A stretch of 64,000 nucleotides of DNA from Labia minor. Lineage: Eukaryota > Arthropoda > Insecta > Dermaptera > Spongiphoridae. The translations under genes were made by a program, and so were the position numbers. Positions within the stretch are counted from its first letter, which is position 1; each line of letters opens with the position of its first letter. The stretch is taken from positions 66,120,546 through 66,184,545 of the forward strand of contig OY720344.1 in assembly GCA_963082975.1 (NCBI GenBank), written 5' to 3'. The notes under the pieces were generated by a model. That model worked only from the letters and a program-made list of their open reading frames with translations. It did not search any database and was not told the DNA's origin. Below, one piece after another: positions 11,452 to 25,300 of the stretch.

Positions 11452-13391
11452 TTTAAAAAAAAAACTTATCATTCAATAATATAATTATTAAACAGTATCT
11501 TAATGAATGATTCATAGTTATTTAATATGAATCATAAAAATAAATTATAATAATAATTTATTTTTGGTAAGATGCAAAATAAAATATTAATAACACAATT
11601 AAAATGATGTAAAAATATACTTTTAAGTTATCATCCGAACGAATCGAATTGTGCCTTGGAACTATCTTCTAATACATATATATATATATAAGAAATATAT
11701 GTTTTCATTTCATCATCCATTAAAAGTAAAAAAAAACACACCTTTAAGAAAATATATTTTTTGTAAATTTTTTATTTTAAATTTTCTTTTCTTTTAGTGT
11801 AGCTCCATTTCATGACACAATAAAATGTATATTTTCTGATGTTGAATTATATCATACATTTATATTTTATAAAATAAAATTTTAGTATATATTGATTACA
11901 AAACTTTTCTTTATTTTATTTTATTATCCTATAAATCCAATAACAATAACTACAGTATATCTTAATAATTTTTAGACAATTAAAATGTAATTTTATTTTT
12001 CTTGACTTCCTTTACAATAATTATGAAATATATCTGCAGGTGGTCCTTTAAAATATCTAAAAAATTAAATTAATATTTTATTAAACATTTTTTTGACAAA
12101 TATTTACTAAAGTAAAAAACTTATTTTATTATTTAATTTAATAAAATGTATATAGATATAATATACTGATGTGATACTGAAACTTTTGTCATCCCATCCA
12201 AGATAAATCATAATAATTAAGTTTGAAAGTATCAAGAAATAAAGGTACGAATAAAACTACTTATGAAAATAATAAAATCATACCAAGCATACCTTTATTA
12301 TTACAATACAATACATTGATAATTATTTTACTATCGAGATAAACTACAATTATTGGGCGCTAAATAAATATTTATTGTTCAAATTAAATATTCTTTGTCT
12401 GAATAAATATTTTTGTATTTAGAAAATAACTGCTCGTGAAATTCTTGCTATTACATTGTTTTTCGCAATTTTCTCTTGAATTAATATTCAAAATATTATT
12501 CATAAACTAATTCTCTTTATATTATATTATATATATATATAAAAAAAAAATAATATATAGGACCAAAATAGGGAAATTAGGTAAATAAAATAATATTCTA
12601 AAATAATATAAATTATTTTTAATTTTAATTAGATATTAATGTGTTAAAGAAATTCTAAATAAGTTGACCTGTGGCCAGGTCCGAACCGACCGACGGTTTG
12701 AAATAAATTAATTTCCAGCTACAGAAACAATTTCAAATAATTTTAATATATCTATTAATGTAATAAAAAACAGATATGGATATAACATAAATATTTTTAA
12801 ATTTATTTTATTTATAATATATAGCTGAAGTAGCCGGCGTTGCCGGCGTTACCCGAGGCTGTGACGTCATGAAGGGCTGGGTGACGTCATATAATTTTAA
12901 ATTAAGAAAAACATAATGAATATGATTTTTCCCGAGGATAAAACCAATACATTCGTGGTGAGATGTAAAAAAATCTCCTCATGTGAAATTTGGTGCGAAA
13001 ATAACCCTTCCCTTCTTATCGTCGATCGCTAATACTACCACTTCCGGTTTCCGGATTTGCACCAAAAGTTGATCAATTCATCCCACTGATGCATTAAGTA
13101 AATATACCAAATTTCATCAAAATCCGTTAAGCCGTTCAGGCTGTACACATCTATACGGACGGACAGACGGACAGACGGACAGACATCATGCTAAAAATAC
13201 TTTTTTCTGTTAAGAAAATGCATGATTCGTGGAGATATGTAAAAATCTCCACATGTGAAATTTGGTGTGAAAACAATACCTCCCTTACTATCGTCGGTCG
13301 GTAAAAATAATAGTTAAAGTAATAACTAAAGTATTTCCAAAAAGATTATCTATTACTTAATAAAAGAATAAAAATAGTAAATTTGTGCATC
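11452..13391. other. HADHA to CFAP43 convergent intergenic region
   Basis: Lies between two converging genes and so holds both 3' UTRs. AATAAA-type signals occur just after the HADHA stop (for example near 11540). The only structured element is the dispersed repeat C at 12656-13307; the rest is AT-rich with no supportable gene. Confidence 0.7.
12656..13307. repeat. Dispersed repeat family C, copy 1
   Basis: About 650 bp nearly identical to 20977-21606. Starts near AAGTTGACCTGTGGCCAGGT and ends at CGTCGGTCGGTAAAAA. ACCGACCGACG near the left end and its inverse CGTCGGTCGGT at the right end form short inverted termini. It contains an internal near-repeat (CTCCTCATGTGAAATTTGGT and CTCCACATGTGAAATTTGGT) and a GACGGACA short tandem near 13155-13185. 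No intact frame. Copy 1 has an extra GCCGGCGTTGCCGGCGTT at about 12835-12852 that copy 2 lacks. Confidence 0.85.
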
Positions 13392-16300
13392 TTACAAATC
13401 AGGGGGATGTGGAGTTAATGTTGGAAATGTACGTAATTTTTTCTTATTAAAAATTGTATTTAATTGTAAATATTCATTAAAGGCCTTGTTTATTTCACGT
13501 GTGAGTCTTGAAACTTTCATTATATCGTCAAGCCTATAAAATTATTGATTAATGAATTTATTACCTTAAAAAAATTATTATTATTTAAATTTAATTTGAT
13601 TTACCTTTTCTTTTGTTCCTTTTTATCTTTTTCTTCCTTTTTTAAATCTCTCTTTAATTGATATTCATTCATTTGAACATTTAATTCTATAATTTTTTTA
13701 TCCAAAATTTCATTTTCTTTCAATTTCATTTTTATTAATTTATCAATTTTATCGACTTTTTTCTTTTCGAAATTTTTTATTTTTTCAAACATCTAAATAT
13801 TAAAAAAATATTATTTTTTTAATATTCTGATAAAATATTTAAAATATATTTAGAATTCATTCATTTTTTTTATAATTTTTAATAGAACTAATCAGAAAAT
13901 CAAATAAATTACCTTTGCATAGCCTTTACGTAAATTTTCCAAAGTTTCTGGTCCATAGTCTTTTTCGATCCCACGTTTTTTTAAAATTAAATAATTTCTC
14001 ATATCTCTCGTTAACTAAAATATATGAATATTAATTATTAAAATAAGTTCTATATGCAAATTGTTACAAAAAATGTCTGATTAAAACAATCTGATCAAAA
14101 TTTCTTTTTCTTTATCCTTTTTTTATATGTAATTTCTTAAGGTAAATATTATAAAATATACTTACTTTAAAATGGTTCATATAGTATAAATCTTCTTTTA
14201 AATCTTCAATTTGCATTTTTAATTTTTGATTTTGCCATTCGGCTTTTGAAATTTTTATCTTAAATTTAGCAGCTCGTTTCATTACTTCAATTTTTTTATT
14301 TCCAGCCGCCTGACATTACAAATAAAATAAAATGTATCATTATATCACATTTTTATAATTTCAATTAATATATTTTTTACTTACAATAATTTTCTTATTT
14401 ATTTTAGCAATATCCGATCTTGCAATTAAAACAGCATCTTTAAAATCACCTATATCCCCTTTAATGGGCATCTCCACTTGAGCGCTGGGCATTACAATTT
14501 GAATCTTAAATATATATAAGTATATGTAAAGAAATGTATTTTTTATTACTATATATATATTCATTACTTCAAAATATTATTGAATTATAATTTATTAAAT
14601 TTTCATTTTAATATCTATGGGGCATATTAGTCAAATGTTGAGCAAAGCCTAGTAAGAAGTTAGTTTATGTGGAAATCTATTGGGAAATGACCAAAGACTC
14701 GATGGGCTGCCCAAATAAAGTTAGATATTAAGAAATTGAATGGTTCAGGATGGACAATTTTTCAGTTCAAAAGGGCGGCAAATTTTGATAATGTAAAAAG
14801 ATTTATTTTTTATTTAATCTTTAGTGTTTTACCTGTTTATTATGTGAAAGTTCTAGACGATCAGCTCTCAATTTAGCAATATCCTTTTCAATTGTTTTTT
14901 TCTTATTTTTTGTATCTTGAAATAAACGATCATGAGCTGCGAAAGAACTCTCTGATTGCGCTAAATCCAATTTACTACATTTGAACTAATAAAATAGATA
15001 TTAAAATTTCATCAATTTTTTCACATTTAAATTTAAATTGAGGTTAAATAATAGGGGAGAGTTGCCTAATGCGGACTGGTTGCCTAAATCGTACCTAGTG
15101 TAATTTTCTGCATTTACTGATTGTTGGCGACATTAAGTTTTAAATAGATGAAGCAAATAAAATATTGATATAAAAGGCAAAAAATCTAAGAAAGCCTGGC
15201 GGTACATGTTTTTCAAATAGAATCCTTAAAAAAGAAAGTAGGCTTACTATAAAATTTTAATGATTTTATTTAGCTATATTAATCATATAAATAGTACGTA
15301 TTTTCTTTTTATATCTATATTTTTATACTATCATTATTGTATTATTTGTTAAAATTATTTTTATGTATATTTTATACTAGCTGCTCAGAGCTCCTTCGTC
15401 GCTCTTCAGATCTAGACGGGGGCTCCGCCCCCTGTACCCCCCCCCCCCCGAGTGTCCCTATTCTGAGCTATAACCATCTAACTCCTAACCTGTCCCATCT
15501 CTCTCACGTTCCTTCCTACATTGTCCACCCTGTTCCCATTGGTCTTCCACACAGACGTTTTCCAATCGAACTCCCCACCAATATATTTTTCCTCTCCCAT
15601 TCTAGCCATGTGCCCTGCCGATTCCAGCCTTCTCTATTTTATGACCTATATCTAGAGATGCATAGAGGTCTCCGCCATTCCCCGGTGTCCTCATCTTTCT
15701 TTGGTCCATAAATGCTGGGAAGAATCCTATTCTCAAATACTCTGAATCTATTCTCATCTCCCAGGGTTATAGACCATGCCTCCCACCCATATAATACAAT
15801 TAATAATTTAATAATTTTGATCCCCTTTGATAATAATTTCCAGATTGCAACCTCGATTTAAATTCTTTGCAAATATTATTCTCTCTGATACTAATTATTT
15901 TGTCTTATCACTATTAATTTCAAACCCCATCAATTTTCCTGCCTCGATTAATTTTTTTATGCTACTTTAAATGTTATTAATTTATTTAAAAAAAAAATCA
16001 AAGTAAACAAAATAAAAATAAAATATAAAATTAGCATAACACTAAACTACTATAAAAATAATATTAAAAAATATATTATATATTAAAATCTTACGTGAAA
16101 ATCCAATTATGAGATAAAATTTTCTTAATTAAAATAATTTACTCACATAATCTTAAAAATTAATACTATTAAATTATAGCCGTAATGTGAATGTTTTCAA
16201 AGTTTAAAAGGCCAATAAGATCAATTGAGATATTGTAAATATCAATAGATATATAAAAAGATTTTTATCTGCACATTGCTCAGAATTTAAATTATCGCCA

Positions 16301-19300
16301 CCAGCGCCTTTATGATCTAGTATGGTAACTAAACTGTTATATTCTTTATAATTTTTTTAAAATTTTTCTAATTCAAAAATCGAAAATCGGGCTTCGAGGT
16401 CTGGTGGCCAGCCCCTTTGTGCTTCCGTGTAAAAAATTCCAGGTCCCTGCGTGCGATAGATTTGCCTGGAGAGCTCGGTCAGACAGACACATTACACTTG
16501 CTTTTATTATTATAGACGTACTTTTGACGTTATTTTTACATTCTCAAAAGATTGCTATGTTTTCTAAATCGTACTAGTGCATCACCAGATATCTCAGTAT
16601 TCGTAGATGAAGAATACTGGTTTTGCACATTGAGCAAAGAATCTCGGCTTGAGAATATGATTCAATGCATAAAATGTAAAAGATGGGTGCACGAGGCTTG
16701 TGGTGGTGTCATGATAAAATTTCCTATTGTCCTAAATGTCCTAATTAAATTAAATTTAATATATAATTACTCCTAAAATAATTAATATTGAATATATAAA
16801 TTATTTACATGATATATTGAGACCTGCTTATTATGACCTATTTAATTTTATTACTAAAAAAGGTACGATTTTGGAGACATCCCAGTACGATTTATGATAC
16901 CGGTTGCCAGTTTTGACGTATTTTAAGAAAAAGTGAAAATATTATTATGTCAATATATATAAAATTATTGTCCAAGATTGCAAACATAGGATGTAACTCT
17001 ATAGTTTGTCCTAATGTTTAAATAAGTAAATGAAATTTGATTGAAGATCAAATTTCCTTAAGGGGTACGATTTCAGTAACTCTCTCCTATAATTATTAAT
17101 TACAACTCTATTTCTTCAACCCATTATCTTCAAAAAATTTAAATTAGTATATGTATTGACTATTTATGTAAATTTCATGATATATTCCAAATATGATTAT
17201 ATAATATATATATCTCGAAGGTTGAATCTTGAAGGTTTAAATTGGTTGCCAAAAAATAAATCTAAATTAATAAAATAACTATAATATACAAATGAGAGAG
17301 CAAATCAAAATTTTAGTAAGTTTCTTCCATACCATATACTAATAATCACAACTATAATTATAACAATAATATAATAGTAATAAATTGGTTAATATCATAT
17401 AATTATTGTCATTATCTCCTGTTTCTAATTAAAATGTTTAATTTTAAAATATTTAGAATTCCTATTCTAAAAAACAAAATTTTCTAATAAACAAATCGAT
17501 AATAGCTTGTATATAAATATTAATGAGATGTTAATTTTTTAAAATGATTGTCAATTATTAAATATATAGCTATTATAAAAAGCGTTTTAATCAATAAAAA
17601 TAGTTCAATAGTATACAAATATCAATTTTCATGATATATTGAAAATAAAACATTACTAATTCTGTCTCATTAACTAATTCATTATTGAATTTATTTATTC
17701 ATATAAATATAAATTTTTATATTTTATTAATAAATGAGTTGATCCTTTAAGTTGTGGTCATACCTTGATTTCATGTTCCATTTTTAATCTTCTATGCTTA
17801 CAAAAAACAGGCCATAATTCAGGTGGGAGTTGTCCAGGCATGAATTGAGGATTATCTAAAGAGTCTACGACTTGAAGTACTTCTAATTGTTCAGCAGTTA
17901 AATAAGAAGGTAATTCTTTATCACCATGAAGAAGAAATTTGACTAATTCACGTAATTGAAGGGAATGTTCTTGTAATTTGGGAGCCATTCTAGGGCGACG
18001 TCTAAAAATTCATTAATATTATAAAAAACCTTTGTATATTCATTGTACGAAAGAACAGCGCTTATCAATTCGATCGCCGCTTAACCCTAAAATGTTAACG
18101 AGCCTCAACTAATGCTAACGTGGAGTAATTTTTACTCCGAACTGGCAAAAAATTGTTTTTTTAGATCTGGTAAATGTAATAAAACCAAATAATAAAGAAA
18201 ATATGTCATATAATTAATTGTTAACAACTTATGTTCAACAAAACATTAAAATCCAACGCAGTCGAACAAAAAAATTGCTAATTATTAAGGGAATTTTTAT
18301 TAAAAGACCACATTATTTGTATAAAATTATTTATTAAATTAAAATAATTGTACAACGTTTCGACTGCTTATTCTGCAGTCGTTTTCAAGTAACCGTACGC
18401 TTGCTCCGATTCAAGCGGACTGATGCATGATGGGACACGTCACCTCTTATATAGGCATACATATATCTCGAATTAAAATTCAATTAAATCTCGAATTAAT
18501 TGAATTTTGCCAGAAATCTACATACTTTATTTATGATAAAAAGATTTATAAGCAAAAAGAAGGATGTGCTATGGGTAGTCCACTAAGCCCAGTATTCGCT
18601 AACATATTCATGGAAGATTTTGAAACAAAATTAGTCAATAATGCAATAAAGATTGGACTTAGTCCCATAGAACCCAACTAGAGAAATTCCCTTGTCAGAC
18701 CCGGGACTTGAATCCAAACGAGGATGAGAGTCAACTTCATTGACCCCCAAATTGGGGTGTTTTTTCATTAATATTATGTATGTTCTGTAAAATTTTAATT
18801 TTTAATTTACAACACTAATAATTTTTTTACTACCTGTATAATTTTAAAAGATGTTCTCTCAAATATGGCGTAATTCCATGAAAATCTTTTTTATAGTTTT
18901 TATTCAACAATTGCTCTTTTGCAGGAAATGAATCAACCAAATGTTGTAAATCACTGAGAGTTTTTTTCATTACAGATGCTTCTATTTTCAAATCCTCTAT
19001 TTCGCTTTTAACAGTTTCAAGTTCATTACTAAAATCAATTCAGAAATTAATCGTATATGATTTTTAAAAATTTCTCATTCATTATATAATAATTCTTCTC
19101 GAATATATTTATTAAAACTTTTGTCGTTTTTATGATTATTAAAGGAATTTTTATTAATACACCACATATTTGTATAATCTATTTATTTAGTAAAATAAAT
19201 GTACAACGTTTCAACGTGCTTATTCTTCAGTCGTTATCTAGTATCGTACGCTTGTCCCGACTCAAGAAGATGGTCTGCTTGAGTCGGAGCAATCGTAAAT

Positions 19301-22300
19301 AAATAAATTATACAAATATGTGGTGTTCCTTTATAATTCTTCTAATATTAAAGAAAAAAAATCTTACATTAACTTTTTCTCTTCCTCATTCATGTTCATT
19401 TTTCTAAAACATTCTTCTCGCAATCGATAAAATTTAAATTTTTCTTGATCAATCGCAGATTCAACTTTTAATCTCAAATCATAAAGTTTAAGTATTTTTT
19501 CATCAAATTTATTTCCATTTTCCTAAAATAACAATAAATAAACAACAAATTTAAAAGAAAAGCCTGATAAGGAATTTTAAATAGAAAAAATTAATGGGAG
19601 AAAATTGAAGGAAACTAAATTCTTATTGATGTTAATATTTTAATCAATTATTTTCTTAATTTATTGGTTATATTTTTCTTTGTTGGTTAGGCGATTAAAA
19701 TTTCAAAACTTTAAATTCACTTTCTATTTACGTATATTTATTATCAAGTTATATGGCAGTACATAAAATTGGAATTTAAAAATTAATTTAAAATACATTC
19801 ATAATATATTTAATATAATATTAATATATAATTACTACAAAATGTTTTTTTAATAAAATTGACGAATTAAATTTTTATTTTGTTTTAATGAATTATAATT
19901 ATTTTCATTAAATTTTATGAAAATTAAATTTAAATATTATAAGAAATCTCTGCCTTTATTCTGAATTTTTTAAAAACTAATTACCCAAATATCTTGAATA
20001 TGATTTCTCATTTCACTAATGCACATTCTTCGATATCGTTCTCGTTCAGACATTAAAAATTCTACCTGTTCTTCATACGCTTTAACGGTTTTGATGTCTT
20101 CAATATCATAATCCCCTGGATCTTTCTCCAACTAAAATAAATTATACTAATTTAAATATATATTATCTTATTAAAATTTTTTAATAATGATTAAATTTAA
20201 AATATTGGAATACCTACCATACATTTTGGCTTTGGAATATCTCTCTTGATTTCATCTTCCCATCGAATTTCTAGAACTCCATTCATCATTTTCATGAGCG
20301 CCCTTTCACGAAAATCATCAGCTAAAAGTGCCAATCTTCGAGCTTCTTCTTCTGCCGCTTTCTGATCAAGGAGGGCCTGCTGGCTGGGGCTAATATACGG
20401 TTTTACAGGAACCTGAAGAAAATATAAAGAGATATAACATTTAAGGAGAAAAATTATTTTTGAGTATAATTGCATTTCACTAAATATTTAGAATACGCAT
20501 TTGCTACAGTAACATCCAAATTGCTTGAAATGAGCAATAAAATTGCCCCTAAAAAAAGAACTGATTCTACTTAACGGAAGAAGCAAAGTAAAGGTTTTGA
20601 AGGTGTTAGAATACAAAGTTCAAAATCACTTAAATGCAAGGGAATATCAAGTGACAACAAAACCATGCATGAAATAATTAATAGAAGACTGGCGGGGGTG
20701 ATATCTGTGTATAAAACTGTTTCAACATCAGCAGCTCTAGCAATTGCTGTATGCCCTATTAAACTAAGACTATAGGAAAGAGTATATGTATACTTAAATG
20801 GAAAAAAACCAAAGGGTTGAAGCTGGAAGCCAAATGATGGATGAATGGCAAAATGATAGGCAAACTATTGCTTAGTCTAAATCATTTATTCACGATATCA
20901 AAATGTGGACCAAATTAACTTCTGTATTACATAAGCTCTGACTGGTATTGATATGTTTGGAATATATCTATAGAAGATAAATAAGTTGACCTGTGGCCAG
21001 GTCCGAACCGACCGACGGTTTGAAATAAATTAATTTCCAGATACAGAAACAATTTCAAATAATTTTAATTTATCTATTAATGTAATAAAAAACAGATATG
21101 GATATAACATACATATTTTTAATTTTATTTTATTTATAATATATATGTAAGACCAGGCTGTGACGTCATGAATGGCTGGATGACGTCATATAATTTTAAT
21201 TAAGAAAAAACTAATAAAGATGATTTTTCTCGAGTATAAAACCAATGTAAAGTGAATGATTCGTGATGATATGTAAAAAATCTCCTCATGTGAAATTTGG
21301 TATGAAAATAACCCTTCCCTTCCTATCGTCGATCGCTAATACTACCACTTCCGGTTGCCGGATTTGCACCAAAAGTTGATCAATTCATCATACTGATGTA
21401 TTAAGTAAATATACCAAATTTCATCAAAATCCGTTCAGCCGTTCAGGCTGTACACGTCTATACGGACGGACGGACGGACAGACATCATGCTAAAAATACT
21501 TTTTTCGGTTAACAAAATGCATGATTCGTGGAGATATGTAAAAATCTCCACATGTGAAATTTGGTGTGAAAACAATACCTCCCTTACTATCGTCGGTCGG
21601 TAAAAAGAGAGCGACAAAGACCTGTTGGTACTGTGAAATGAAAGACTCTTGATTAGAATGCGCTATGTCAGTGGGCCGAGAAAATGTTCTTTGTTGGTGA
21701 GTCCCACACATTATGGCTATAAAAGCTTTTATAACCATAAATACATAGCGTTGTATAGCATATGATTGTGAAAACCGATTTTTTCCAGAAAAAAATTTAT
21801 AAACAAATTAAAACATTGACAGTACATGGGATTGTTGAGACAATTAACATTATTTAATTATAAAATATTTAAAATGATCATTTTCATCTGGTGATTTTGA
21901 TGAGTGACTAATTTAGAAATATTTTTTTAAACAATTTTTGAAGACGATGAAGTTAATTTTTTTTTAATAATGCTATACTTTATTTTAAGAGTAATAATTT
22001 ATAATTCGAAAATTAATTAAATCATTTGTTCATGGCAATCATTGTTGAAACATATTTAAGTAAAATAAATACTTATTTAATTTTATATTGTTATTTAAAA
22101 TTGTTAAATAAAAGTATGAACATGTAATTCATGAAATGAGAATAAAATCTCTATTGATTGATGAAATTAAAAATATTTATTCTCTTAAAAAAACATTAGG
22201 TTCTTTATTATGAGAAAAAATGGACGGAAATTTTTTAAAAATTTTGATTAAAATAGTATTTTGATAAAGAAATTATTTACTAATTTAACCAATTCGATAT

Positions 22301-25300
22301 CTTATAGTTTTTGAAATATAAATACTCTACAACTTAAAATAAATATCTTGTACACTTTTTCAGTTCCAAATTATTATCAATTCATTAGAATAATCGAGGA
22401 AAGTGAAAAAGTATCGTTATATCTTATCTTATGAACTTATTTATTTAGTATTTTTCAAATAGAACCAACCTCCCATTCTTGCAGTTGAACCATCAATTCT
22501 GTTTGTTCTTCTTGAGTCCATTCTAAATCAATAATTTTATTTGGATTTAAAGGCACAAATGATACATCATTCACTAATCGAGACATTAAATTTATTTCCT
22601 CCATTAAAAATCGGATCCGTTCATTTTTTTCTTTAATCCTCTGAATTTCATTCTCTTTCTCTTGCCAAACATTATCCAATTCTTTATTAAAATATAAACT
22701 CAAATCACGAATTAGCATCTGAAAGAATATAAAGAGATAATTAAAATTTAATATATATATATATATATATATTTAAAATGAATGCATTTATAAATACTTT
22801 AGATAAAATCCAATCTTTATACATCATACCCTCAGTGACCATTTCGAATTGGGTATAATGGTAAGGGCTTCTTTTTACAAACTGATAAGCATTTGAGCCA
22901 GAATATTGATTTTCAAATTTTTCATAATCCATTTCTGGATAATTGTCGGTCATTTCAGCCAATTCATCATCCTAAAAATATTTCTTTCATATATGTAATA
23001 TAACAATTTATATTTACATTAACACGTCGAACGCCGTTTCGGCCACCGGTGGCTGACATAACATACCTAGCTTTGACTCTATTTTTTGGGCTGTCGGCCA
23101 CGCGTTCCATATAAATTGCTATTCAGTGTGGCCGATGTGGCCCATAGTTACCTGCAGCTTAGCCGACCCGGTGCCATCTATAATATTATTATATAATAAA
23201 GAAGCTCAATAAATCCCTTTATTGAGCTTCTTTATGTGACTGTTGCAACCCTAATATAATAAATAATATAAATAAATTTTATAAATGTAATTTAAAATAG
23301 TACTAGAATTTATTGTTATTATGGTAATTGTACATTTATATGTATGAATGATGGATTTTGATAAAACTTTAGATTCCTTTTTTGATTCCAAACAAACTTT
23401 CCTTAAGAAGTATTAGGCGGCCGCTTCTAGTTTACAAGATAGGAATTATTAAAGTTTGCATATAAACTAGTTAGGAATGAGCAGCTATTTAATAATGTTT
23501 TACCGAATTTATAAAAACCAAAAATTAGTAGAGTCACCTGGTGGTCAAATAATAAAACATGGTAGCTAAATAGAATATCAATGGATTTATATGCAAACTT
23601 TAATAATTTTTATCTTGTAAACTAGAAGCGACCGCCACATACTTCTTGAGGAAAGTTTGTCTGGAATCAAAAAAGAAATCTACTGGTAAAGTTTTATCAA
23701 AATCCATCATACATATATATATATATAAGTGTACAATTACCATTATTATGTATATACAAGAATAGATAATACCATTTCTAGATAAAAATTTAATACATAT
23801 TTTCGTGTAGTTATATAGTTACTGTGTAGTTTTTGAACAAAAAATTTTAAGGAAGATCTTTGGCCCAGTACGAGATAATAGTACGGGAGAATGGAGAGAG
23901 AGAGAGAGAATAAAGATCTGGAGGAACTATTCGAAGAGGCAAATATTGTGGGGATAATGAAGAGAGGCGTCTACAATGACTTGGTCACGTAACGCGAATG
24001 GACGGCTTTCGCTGGCCAAGGGTGGTTGTTGACTTCAAGCTAATGGGGAAAAGACCTCGGAGACGACCGACGATAAGATGGATGGATGGAGTCAGGAACG
24101 ATCTCGATGCAATAGGAGAATGGGAGAACTGGAGAGAGAAAACGAAAGATCGTTCTCTCTGGAGTCAAATTTGTTCATCAACGCGCGTTCCTTTGGGCCT
24201 ATTCACGTAAAGTAAAGTAAGTAATACGTGTAGTTATAATTTATGTATATTTTAATTAAATTAAATGAGTGGATCATATAAGTTGTAATTAACTAATTAT
24301 CTATACTATAAACATTTTAATCAAGGAATAATACTTAAAAAATGTTGAACTGTTCTTATATATGACTTATAAATCACGTTTATATCAAACCTTTATATAC
24401 GTTCTTTAGTTCTTTTACAAGTACATTTATATCTAACATTTTCAATTAATAAAATTAGGCTTTTCTCGAATGTGTCGCATGTTGGGTATAGTTTCATTCA
24501 TGAAGAACTTAGAATAATATTACTATCCGTTATGCAGAAAATATTTTAATTGAACACATTTTGGTACATATATAAATATATTTTAATATTTAAATATAGG
24601 TAAAGACGCCACAAGGTGAGACAGTCTAGTCTAGGCGCTCGAAGGGTAAACATCTACCTGACCTGTGTCGCTTAAGTAAGACAAATTGCCACTCCCCACC
24701 CCTACGGAAATCATCAGCGTTCAGCCTGACGAAATATCTCAACAGGATTCAAACAAAAACAAAACTGATGTTCAATTTAATCTTGACATCAGCCAAATTA
24801 AACAAAAATCTTTAAAAATATTAAAAATTAAAGATTTATCAAGAAAATCGCCTCCAAATAATATTAGGTAAGGTGACACGTAATTAATTATAAATTTGCT
24901 AACCAAAAAAATATTAAAGAATTCACAATAAAAAATATAGCCAAAAATAAAATAACTCTCAAAACGAATAACTTATTAAATTATAACAAAATCGTAGAAA
25001 TCCTGAGGAAGAGCGGTGTGAATTTTTTCACAAATACTCCAAAGGGAGAAAGAAATCACGCCTTTCTTCTGAAGGGTTTATACAAATCCCCTGATTTGGA
25101 TGAAATTAGAGAAGAATTTGTCCAAATTTCAGCAGATTCTAATCCAGCTGAAATTACTAAAATTAAATTTCTAAATTATCAAGCAGTCCGTTGGGAAAGA
25201 GTTATTAAAAATGACTTACTAATATGCAAAAATTGCCAAACATTAGGATATTTAGCTATAAATTGCAACCTCCCCTACAAATGCTGTAAATGTAACAATC

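Larger units (their letters stand above)
15051..17090. mobile_element. pogo/Tigger-like DNA transposon remnant with PHD-like finger
   Basis: Ends are TA|GGGGAGAGTT at 15052-15063 and AACTCTCC|TA at 17077-17090, inverted and flanked by TA as expected of Tc1/mariner/pogo elements; both ends continue into a shared AAATCGTACC block. Inside (16600-16740, plus strand) a peptide has the spacing YWFC...MIQCIKCKRWVHEACGG, typical of the PHD-like zinc finger found in some pogo-type transposases, and then breaks. A Helitron end and LINE fragment (15377-15965) are nested in it. The whole lies in the CFAP43 intron between exons 24 and 25. Confidence 0.65.

Noticed and set aside
22989..23020. Start of the GC patch as a piggyBac end (TTAA with GTCGAACGCC)
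   Set aside because: No inverse partner and no TTAA on the far side.
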